Source of the DNA: Liolophura sinensis
Taxonomy: Eukaryota > Mollusca > Polyplacophora > Chitonida > Chitonidae
DNA: 64,000 nucleotides
NCBI RefSeq assembly: GCF_032854445.1
Contig: NW_027017953.1
Location: 870,501 to 934,500, forward strand
Direction: 5' to 3'
Made by a program: the position numbers and the translations under genes. Every line of letters begins with the position of its first letter. Position 1 is the stretch's first letter. This document shows positions 33,772 to 42,604 of the stretch, in pieces. Under the pieces are notes generated by a model that did not search any database, was not told the origin of the DNA, and worked only from the letters and a program-made list of their open reading frames with translations.

Positions 33772-35134
33772 ATGCATGAGAAGAAAGCCACTCCAGAGTC
33801 GTCTGCCCTTCTGATGACAGAGGAGGAGTTGGGACACGCAAGGAAGGGCCGGTCAGATAAGCCGAGTGTGTTGTACTTACACGATGATGATGAGGAGGAA
33901 GATGACAGCATTCTCTACGATAAGATGTCCAGGAAGAAAACAACATCCTTGTTGATACTGGATTGTTTTGTTACAATCATAGAGATTCTCCAGTTTTTGG
34001 CCATCGTTCAATCCATGGCACTAAGATGGGCATGGCCTGAATCATTCTTGTCCGCAACCAATTTTATTTTCCTTTTCAACCTGGACATCTGGGATTTTCT
34101 CAAAGTTCACACAGCAGGTGCTTACAAACACATCCAGGGCTACCATGTTCCCAGTGACTCGATGCCAGCATATTATTTCAGTCTTATTCTGGGTTGGTCG
34201 ATAATCCTCATCGTGGCAGTAGTGGTTTATGTCGCCACATATACACGATTGCGACACAGAAAACACCCCTTTATGATGGTTAGAATTGCCCGTCTGCAGC
34301 ATGTGTATATTGTTATGATTCAGTTGTTTACTCTTCCTGTAGGTGTTGTGGCTGGTCGGGTGTTCCACTGCACAGACCAGAATCTGGTGGATATTGATAA
34401 CAGTATTACATGTTCCAGCGGTCATCACTGGATCATCATGACTACTGCCATAGCCTTCTTTGTCTGTGTTTTTCTTCCTTTCCCAATCTGGCTGATATAC
34501 AAAACTCTTCAAGAGATTTATGTGTTGTGGATCAGTCGCCGAAAGCATGAGGCCACTCTCCAGTTAAAAGAAATTCAGTACCGTCAAGGTTTGAATCTCA
34601 CGTGGGTTGTTAAAAGTTACCACATTTTTGCCTCGTTTGCCCGTGGAAGTGTTCACTACAGAGCTGTAATGCATTTGTTCAAACTGAGCGTCATTCTTGT
34701 GTTCTCATTGGCTCACAATTCTATTTGGACCCAGGCGGGCCTTTGTCTCGGAATCTTCTCTCTCATGTCTCTACTTCTGTGCCTGTTCCGACCATTCAGA
34801 GTTACCTCCCTTAATGTGTTGATGGTGTACTGTTACCTGAGCCTGTTAGGCATGTCTCTCTATGGGACGGTCATGACCTCTGTCTCTCCCACACAGGTGG
34901 GTTCACCGTGGATGCTCTATCCATACAATGTATGGTTACTGGGCGTTCTCACTGGCCTCGTAGCTTTAGCCATTCTCTTCTTTGTTGTGTATGCTTTCAC
35001 AAGGGAGATAATCTGCTACAAACACTGCTGTAAAGAGCACATGTGGCCCACCTTGACAAGACATGGACTATCACGACTCAGTCCTCACACCCGCAAATAC
35101 ATGAAGGCCCTGCTGAGGGGACAGATATTCTTAG
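33772..35134 (+). CDS. Membrane-protein gene exon 1: all transmembrane segments
   Basis: A single 1363-nt exon encodes residues 1-454 including every hydrophobic segment. ATG at 33772 (context CAACAATGC) is the first in frame. A possible 5' UTR acceptor (GTGACAG) lies at 33713. Donor TTAG|GTATGA; reading through to 35187 would add only GMILLSVFVLKGALFSK and a stop, so the splice is preferred. Confidence 0.92.
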
Positions 35135-38100
35135 GTATGATTCTCTTATCTGTCTTTGTTTTGAAAGGGGCGTTGTTTTCAAAATAAGAAAAAAAAATGA
35201 AGAAAAAAAATACATTGGACCTTTCCCATTAAACAGTACATATGGAGACTTATGGTATCATTATATGCCTCCCCCTTCTCTGAAAAATGCTAATTAGAAA
35301 ATTAACAACACTAGGTGATCTCAGATGTTTAACTGACATGCTCTTTTAATTACAGTTCATGTATACATTTTGAATATTTTTTTCAGAGAAGGTACAAAAA
35401 GCTCCTCCAATGTTTGCCCGTGCCGATGAGTTAGCGAAACAGATTGAAGTAATTAACGTGTATTGTCGAGAGGCGGAGTATCTTGGTGACATCATGCACC
35501 GCCCACTATTGAACCTGGTAGACAGCATGATCCAGACTCATGCCTACATCTATCCCAAGTCTCTCTTCTCCAGTAAGTGGCGGCCAGCCTGACCAGCCTG
35601 CAAACTTTGTGTAACGTACATCAGAGCCAGTAAGAGAGAGTCTGGAGGCTGATATTTCTGTTAGTAAATAACATGTGTGCACAATAATTGTGATGGAATT
35701 TTTCTAGCGCCAATTGAAAGTGTTACAATGTGTTTATGTATTTGATTTTGTCTTCAATACTGAGCTCAGGAATGTTTCACTTTTATACTCACCAACAGTC
35801 AGGTACAGCTTGCTGTTTCACATGTGTTGTCTTCCTGTGTTTTTCAGACTCAGTCAAGTCTTCCATCCAAGAGACGGCTGCCAAGTTTATGGATTTACTG
35901 CCAGTGTTTTCTCGACGTCTTACACAAAGGGAATATGACTTTATCCTGGTGTCCCCTGTTAAGAAGAGAATTCTGCTGAAAATGCTGTGTTTAGGTAGGT
36001 CCATACAACGTCCAAATCCCCGCTCAGGAATTCTGCTGAAAATGCTGTGTTTAGGTAGGTTGTCCAAATCCCCGCTCAGGAATGCTATTGAAAATGCCGT
36101 GTTTAGGTAGGTTGTCCAAATCCCCACTCAGGAATGCTGCTGAAAATGCTGTGTTTAGGTAGGTCCATACAACGTTCAAATCCCCGCTCAGGAATGCTGC
36201 TGAAAATGCTGTGTTTAGGTAGGTCCATACAACGTCCAAATCCCCGCTCAGGAATTCTGCTGAAAATGCTGTGTTTAGGTAGGTCCATACAACGTCCAAA
36301 TCCCCGCTCAGGAATTCTGCTGAAAATGTTGTGTTTGTGTTGGTACATAGAATGTCCCCAATCAAGAATGCTACTCTGAATGCTAGTTTTAGGTTGGTAC
36401 ATAGAATGAACCCAGGTGAAGAATTCTTTGTTTGTGTTGGTACATAGAATGTTCCCAGTCAAGAATGTTACTCAAAATGCTAGGTTTAGGTTGGTACATA
36501 GAATGTCCCCGATGAAGAATTCTGGTGTTTGTGTTGGTACATGGAATGTCTTCCATCAAGAATTCCATTCAATATGTTGTGTTCATGTTGGTACATACAT
36601 GTAGAAAGTACCCAGTCAAGAATTCTGCTCCAAATGCTGTATTTAGGTTGGTGCATAGAATGTCCACAGCTAAAAATGCTGCTCTTAATGCTATGTTTGT
36701 TATCAGGAATACGTTCATGATTGCTTTCACGTCTCTGTTATCAGGAATATGTTCATGATTGTTTTCATGTCTCTGTTATCAGGAATACGTTCATGATTGT
36801 TTTCATGTCTCTGTTATCAGGAATACGTTCATGATTGCTTTCATGTCTCTGTTATCAGGAATACGTTCATGATTGTTTTCATGTCTCTGTTATCAGGAAT
36901 ACGTTCATGATTGCTTTCACGTCTCTGTTATCAGGAATACGTTCATGATTGCTTTCACTTTGTACCGCAGCCATTTTTCTGAATGGACGAGCTGAGAAAG
37001 TTGCCAAGAAAAAGTTAACCAGGGAAGCTCAGGCTAAGATGTGGCAAGAGAGACCAGAGATCAGAGTATTTGAGGGTAAGGTGTGACAAGAGATACCAGA
37101 GATCAGAGTATTTGAGAGTAAGGTGTGACAAGAGAGACCAGAGATCAGAGTGTTTGAGGGTAAGGTGTGACAAGACCGGCCAGAGATCAGAGTGTTTGAG
37201 GGTAAGGTGTGACAAGCGAGACCAGAGATCAGAGTGTTTGAGGATAAAGTGTGACAAGAGAGACCAGAGATCAAAGTGTTTGAGGGTAAAGTGTGACAAG
37301 AGAGACCAGAGATCAAAGTGTTTGAGGGTAAGGTGTGACAAGAGAGACCAGAGATCAGAGTGTTTGAGGGTAAGGTGTGACCAGACACAAGAGAGTGTTT
37401 GAGGGTAAGGTGTGATAAGACAGGCCAGAGATCAGAGTGTTTGAGGGTAAGGTGTGACAAGAGAGACCAGAGATCAGAGTGTTTGAGGGTAAGGTGTGAC
37501 AAGAGAGACCAGAGATCAGAGTGTTTGAGGGTAAGGTGTGACAAGACCGGCCAGAGATCAGAGTGTTTGAGGGTAAGGTGTGACAAGAGAGACCAGAGAT
37601 CAGAGTGTTTGAGGGTAAAGTGTGACAAGACACAAGAGAGTGTTTGAGGGTAAGGTGTGACAAGACAGGCCAGAGATCAGAGTGTTTGAGGGTAAGGTGT
37701 GACAAGAGAGACCAGAGATCAGAGTGTTTCAGGGTAAGGTGTGACAAGAAAGACCAGAGATCAGAGTGTTTGAGGGTAAGGTGTGACAAGACACATGAGA
37801 GTGTTTGAGGGTAAGGTGTGACAAGACAGACCAGAGTGTTTGAGGGTAAGGTGTGACAAGACACAAAAGAGTGTTTGAGGGTAAGGTGTGACAAGACAGA
37901 CCAGAGATCAGAGTGTTTGAGGGTAAGGTGTGACAAGACACAAGAGAGTGTTTGAGGGTAAGGTGTGACAAGACAGACCAGAGTGTTTGAGTGTAAGGTG
38001 TGACAAGACAGACCAGATGACCAAATGTTCCAACAGTCTGCTGTAAAAGTTACACTAGTTGTTCCAGTTTAAAGTCAGCTGTAGAGTATAGTATACCACT

Positions 38101-41100
38101 GTGTACCATGCTGATGTAGCAAACTGTCTGCTAACTCGGCCCTGCCACCCACATGCTGATGTAGCAAGCTGTCTACTAACTTGTCCCTGCCGTCACCATG
38201 CTGTGTTACAGAACCTGATGTCTACTACGAAGACATGTATCCTGACCCTCAAGAGGAACTTGCTTGCCGACCTGACTCTGCCCTCTCTGACGACGACCTT
38301 TCCGACGAGGTTAGGGGTCATGACCTTTTCACAGGGAGTATATTGGAGATAGACTACATAGGAGAGTCGTCAACCTGTCAGGTATGTGTGTGTCAACCAG
38401 ATCTTTATAGTCTACCAGACACTAGTGATGCAACAGTCTCTTCCTGGATTGGTTGTTGTGCAGTGTTAGTTTATGGCATAGTAAAGTTGTTAAGGTCACA
38501 TGGACCCTTCAACCTTTCAATTCTTCAAACTTCTCAACTGCCTCTGCAAAAAAATGTTTTTGAGAAAAATAATTTGCACAGTCTTGAAGCTTGCATCTTG
38601 AGCAGCACAAACAAATCATGTTTAGCATCATTTTCATAATAAATGTATATTTAAATTCCACTGGAAAAAGTGCATAAGTCGAAAAGGTTGAAGGTTTACA
38701 GTAATAAAATATACCAACACACAACAAAGAATATGAAAAAGCTGCATATACTCTAAGTCTCTAGTACTTCCTGTAAGGCCGCCCCATCCCCAGTGCTATT
38801 TACCTGGTATAGGTTACTTACACTTCAAGTTTCTGAACTGAAGTTTACATGATATATGATCTTTATTGCAGGTGGACAAGACCTGGCCGGACCCTGTACC
38901 TGTAGACGAGGAGGAGCTGCCAGCCTACTCTCTGATTGACCTCAGGTTAGTCACATAACATAGTGGAGAATCTAGCCTTAGGAGCTCCACTGGCACGTCA
39001 TCAGGTAAGTCACCTAACACAGTGGAGAATCTGGCCTGAGGAGCTCCACTGCATACTATCAGGTAAGTCACCTAACACAGTGGAGAATCTAGCCAGAGGC
39101 ATTCCACTGGCATACCATCAGGTAAGTCACCTAACACAGTGGAGAATCTAGCCTTAGGAGCTCCACTGCATACCATCAGGTAAGTCACCTAACACAGTGG
39201 AGAATCTAGCCTGAGGCGTTCCACTGCATACCATCAGGTAAGTCACCTAACACAGTGGAGAATCTAGCCTGAGGCACTCCACTGCATGCCATCAGGTAAG
39301 TCACCTAACACAGTGGAGAATCTAGCCCTGAGGCACTCCACTGTATGCCATCAGGTAAGTCACCTAACACAGTGGAGAATCTAGCCCTGAGGCATTCCAC
39401 TGCATGCCATCAGGTAAGTCACCTAACACAGTGGAGAATCTAGCCCTGAGGCATTCCACTGCATGTCATCAGGTAAGTCACCTAACACAGTGGAGAATCT
39501 GGCCTGAGGAGTTCCACTGCATGTCATCAGGTAAGTCACCTAACACAGTGGAGAATCTAGCCAGAGGCGTTCCACTGGCATACCATCAGGTAAGTCACCT
39601 GACACAGTGGAGAATCTAGCCTTAGGAGCTCCACTGGCATGCCATCAGGTAAGTCATCTAGCACAGTGGAGAATCTAGCCTGAGGAGCTCCACTGACATG
39701 TCATCAGGTAAGTCACCTAACACAGTGGAGAATCTAGCCAGAGGCGTTCCACTGCATGTCATCAGGTAAGTCACCTAACACAGTGGAGAATCTAGCCTTA
39801 GGAGCTCCACTGCATACCATCAGGTAAGTCACCTAACACAGTGGAGAATCTAGCCCTGAGGCACTCCACTGCATGCAATCAGGTAAGTCACCTAACACAG
39901 TGGAGAATCTAGCCTGAGGAGCTCCACTGGCATGTCATCAGGTAAGTCACCTAACACAGTGGAGAATCTAGCCAGAGGTGTTCCACTGCATGTCATCAGG
40001 TAAGTCATCTAACACAGTGGAGAATCTAGCCAGAGGCGTTCCACTGCATGTCATCAGGTAAGTCATCTAACACAGTGGAGAATCTAGCCTTAGGAGCTCC
40101 ACTGGCATGTCATCAGGTAAGTCACCTAACACAGTGGAGAATCTGGCCTGAGGAGTTCCACTGCATGTCATCAGGTAAGTCATCTAACACAGTGGAGAAT
40201 CTAGCCTTAGGAGCTCCACTGGCATGTCATCAGGTAAGTCACCTAACACAGTGGAGAATCTAGCCTGAGGAGTTCCACTGCATGTCATCAGGTAAGTCAT
40301 CTAACACAGTGGAGAATCTAGCCTTAGGAGCACCACTGGCATGTCATCAGGTAAGTCACCTAACACAGTGGAGAATCTAGCCTGAGGAGTTCCACTGCAT
40401 GTCATCAGGTAAGTCATCTAACACAGTGGAGAATCTAGCCTTAGGAGCTCCACTGGCATGTCATCAGGTAAGTCACCTAACACAGTGGAGAATCTGGCCT
40501 GAGGAGTTTCACTGGCATGCCATCAGGTAAGTCATCTTATACAGTGGAGAATCTAGACTTAGGAACTCCACTGGCATGTCATCAAGTAAGTCATCTAACA
40601 CAGTGGAGAATCTAGCCTGAGGAGCTCCACTGCATGTCATCAGGTAAGTCATCTTACACAGTGGAGAATCTAGCCTTAGGAACTCCACTGGCATGTCATC
40701 AGGTAAGTCATCTTACACAGTGGAGAATCTAGCCTTAGGAACTCCACTGACATGTCATCAGGTAAGTCACCTAACACAGTGGAGAATCTGGCCTGAGGAG
40801 TTCCACTGGCATGCCATCAGGTAAGTCACCTAACACAGTGGAGAATCTAGCCAGAGGCGTTCCACTGCATGTCATCATGTAAGTCATCTTACACAGTGGA
40901 GAATCTAGACTTAGGAGCTCCACTGGCATGTCATCAGGTAAGTCACCTAACACAGTGGAGAATCTAGCCTGAAGAGCTCCACTGCATGTCATCAGGTAAG
41001 TCATCTAACACAGTGGAGAATCTAGCCTTAGGAGCTCCACTGCATGTCATCAGGTAAGTCACCTAACACAGTGGAGAATCTAGCCTTAGGAGCTCCACTG

Positions 41101-42197
41101 CATGTCATCAGGTAAGTCATCTTACACAGTGGAGAATCTAACCTTAGGAACTCCACTGGCATGTCATCAGGTAAGTTACCTAACACAGTGGAGAATCTGG
41201 CCTGAGGAGTTCCACTGGCATACCATCAGGTAAGTCACCTAACACAGTGGAGGATCTAGCCTGAGGAGCTCCACTGCATGTCATCAGGTAAGTCATCTAA
41301 CACAGTGGAGAATCTAGCCTTAGGAGCTCCACTGGCATGTCATCAGGTAAGTCACCTAACACAGTGGAGAATCTGGCCTGAGGAGTTCCACTGGCATACC
41401 ATCAGGTAAGTCACCTAACACAGTGGAGGATCTAGCCTGAGGAGCTCCACTGCATGTCATCAGGTAAGTCATCTAACACAGTGGAGAATCTAGCCTTAGG
41501 AGCTCCACTGGCATGTCATCAGGTAAGTCACCTAACACAGTGGAGAATCTGGCCTGAGGAGTTCCACTGGCATGTCATCAGGTAAGTCACCTAACACAGT
41601 GGAAGATCTAGCCTTAGGAGCTCCACTGCATGTCATCAGGTATCCATGCCAGTGTTAAGGTAACTGTAAGAAGGGGTAAAGTACTGCAAGCATTGAGCTC
41701 AATTGAGAATTAGAATCTGTTAATCAGTCATTATGGCGATTTTTGTAATTATTCAGAACCTCCATAGCTGAGTGGTTAGCTTGTTAAGGTAGCACGTAGT
41801 GTGGATATATTCTTCACACGATGAAGCGCCAATAAAGAAATCTGGACCTCCATGAGAAGCTTACTAGCCTAGCACGTAGCACAGAAATATTCTTCACACC
41901 AATAAACACCAATAAATAAATAAATCTTAATTATTCGCCATTTTGCTTTCAAGGCAAGGTGAGATAACAGAAGGATCACCAGCACAACCTGAAGTAACAA
42001 ACTCAGCTCAGGACGAGACTGAAGTAAACAATCAAGGGGCAAGTAACTCTCGATTTCAGCCTGATGAAACAGGGGGAGATAACTTAGAACAGATCAGGCC
42101 ACAGGAGAAGACAGAGGAAAGTAGGCAGCCAGAAATCAAGGGTAGAACAACTCAGAGAAAGGGACCCAGAAAGAATATGAAGAAGAGGAAAACCTAA
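33772..42197 (+). CDS. Polytopic membrane protein of unknown function, complete 7-exon gene
   Basis: Coding exons 33772-35134, 35387-35572, 35848-35994, 36971-37075, 38212-38381, 38872-38945, 41954-42197; all junctions GT-AG (41954 uses CAAG), phases join, 762 residues. No family recognised with certainty. Residues 1-56 are cytosol-like with an acidic run HDDDEEEDDS at 37-46. Residues 57-410 hold about eight or nine hydrophobic segments (roughly 57-80, 93-110, 133-156, 178-195, 221-244, 301-318, 322-340, 347-368, 387-408). Motifs WAWPESFLSATNFIF, FNLDIWDFL and LLCLFRPFRVTSLN recall the membrane block of TRP/polycystin-like multi-span proteins known from invertebrates and protists; this is a resemblance, not an identification. 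Residues 440-762 are hydrophilic, with acidic and Ser-rich parts and a Lys/Arg-rich tail (KGPRKNMKKRKT). No signal peptide. Likely an internal N-terminus and channel- or receptor-like. It is head-to-head with HYI. Confidence 0.9.
35387..35572 (+). CDS. Membrane-protein gene exon 2
   Basis: Encodes EKVQKAPPMFARADELAKQI through YIYPKSLFS, an amphipathic cytosolic stretch. Acceptor TTTTTCAG, donor TCCA|GTAAGT; phase 1 in and out. Confidence 0.9.
35848..35994 (+). CDS. Membrane-protein gene exon 3, 3' end repeated in the intron
   Basis: Encodes NSVKSSIQETAAKFMDLLPV through VSPVKKRILLKMLCL. Donor TTTAG|GTAGGT. The last 27 nt of the exon plus this donor recur five times at about 52- or 60-nt spacing in the intron. 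Confidence 0.9.
35995..36698 (+). repeat. 52/60-bp array of duplicated exon 3 end plus donor in the membrane-protein gene
   Basis: Starts at the donor 35995. Units GTAGGTCCATACAACGTCCA, AATCCCCGCTCAGGAA, TTCTGCTGAAAATGCTGTGTTTAG; the last 27 nt copy the coding exon. Clean copies to about 36335 (decoy donors at 36055, 36107, 36159, 36219, 36279), then progressively degenerate copies (TTGGTACATAGAATGTCC) to about 36698. Confidence 0.94.
36699..36970 (+). repeat. 38-bp array running into the exon 4 acceptor
   Basis: Seven copies of GTTATCAGGAATACGTTCAT then GATTGCTTTCATGTCTCT. The final copy changes to ATTGCTTTCACTTTGTACCG and CAG, the authentic acceptor at 36970. The repeated pyrimidine tract is thus the acceptor's own. 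Confidence 0.93.
36971..37075 (+). CDS. Membrane-protein gene exon 4, flanked on both sides by arrays
   Basis: Encodes AIFLNGRAEKVAKKKLTREA and QAKMWQERPEIRVFE. The acceptor (GTACCGCAG) ends a 38-bp array; the donor GAGG|GTAAGG starts a 42-bp array whose unit is a near copy of the last 42 nt of this exon. Confidence 0.9.
37076..38015 (+). repeat. 42-bp array derived from coding exon 4 and its donor, about 23 copies
   Basis: Unit GTAAGGTGTGACAAGAGAGA, CCAGAGATCAGAGTGTTTGAGG, differing from the last 42 nt of exon 4 (34-37075) at only a few positions. Shorter sub-units (GACACAAGAGAGTGTTTGAG) appear in the 3' half. Each unit ends GAGG|GTAAGG, a donor. Reading on from the exon meets TGA in the first unit. 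Confidence 0.96.
38212..38381 (+). CDS. Membrane-protein gene exon 5, acidic
   Basis: Encodes EPDVYYEDMYPDPQEELACR through DIDYIGESSTCQ-like GSILEIDYIGESSTCQ; rich in Asp/Glu, with SDDDLSDE. Acceptor TGTTACAG, donor TCAG|GTATGT. Confidence 0.9.
38872..38945 (+). CDS. Membrane-protein gene exon 6, weak donor before the 58-bp array
   Basis: Encodes VDKTWPDPVPVDEEELPAYS then LIDL. Acceptor TATTGCAG; donor CTCAG|GTTAGT is inferior to the perfect CAG|GTAAGT decoys that follow every ~59 nt for 2.7 kb. Confidence 0.88.
38946..41645 (+). repeat. 58-60-bp array starting at the exon 6 donor, about 46 copies
   Basis: Unit GTAAGTCACCTAACACAGTG, GAGAATCTAGCC(TGAGG/TTAGG), AGCTCCACTG(G)CATGTCATCAG. The first unit is the authentic donor with three changes (GTTAGTCACATAACATAG). 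Around 45 units begin CATCAG|GTAAGT, a perfect U1 complement and also an AG|GT ratchet-type site. Confidence 0.97.
41757..41926 (+). mobile_element. tRNA-derived SINE, rearranged
   Basis: CCTCCATAGCTGAGTGGTTA is an A-box tRNA head; GATATATTCTTCACACGATG and a tail ACACCAATAAATAAATAAAT follow. The head and tail are partly repeated (CCTCCATGAG...CTTCACACCAAT), so the copy is a partial dimer. Sits about 25 nt before exon 7. Confidence 0.65.
41954..42197 (+). CDS. Membrane-protein gene exon 7 (terminal)
   Basis: Encodes RQGEITEGSPAQPEVTNSAQ, continues through a Gln/Glu/Asn-rich low-complexity tail and ends RKGPRKNMKKRKT-TAA at 42195-42197. Acceptor GCTTTCAAG is AAG rather than CAG, but the phase joins exactly. 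Confidence 0.85.
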
Positions 42198-42604
42198 CTT
42201 TATGGCTTCAAGACTTATCTTGTGCTTCCCATTAGTTGATAAGCACATCAGCTGTATCCGGGGGGAACCTTGCAAGATGGACATTCCAGTTAGCATCAAA
42301 TGATAAAGCAGTCACTGATCATTTTCTGATCCAGTTTTAAGGAAGTATAATGATTATTGTTGTATAATGATTCTTTGTTTCCATTGATCAATATATGGTC
42401 ACATGACAAGCCACATTCCACTCGATCAAGCAGAGCAGCATCATGCTCACAAACTAATATCCCATGTTCTCAAGGCAGTAACCAATGATCTCATCAAATG
42501 ATCACATCCAGTTATCTCCCTTTGTGTACTTTGATGTCTGGTTGATTGTAATGTAAACAATGGGTTGGTGGTGGCTAGTATCAACTGAGCAGGTACACTG
42601 AGCA

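Noticed and set aside
33503-34548. - strand open frames of 147 and 168 codons
   Set aside because: Antisense to exon 1 of the membrane-protein gene, which has far better coding evidence.
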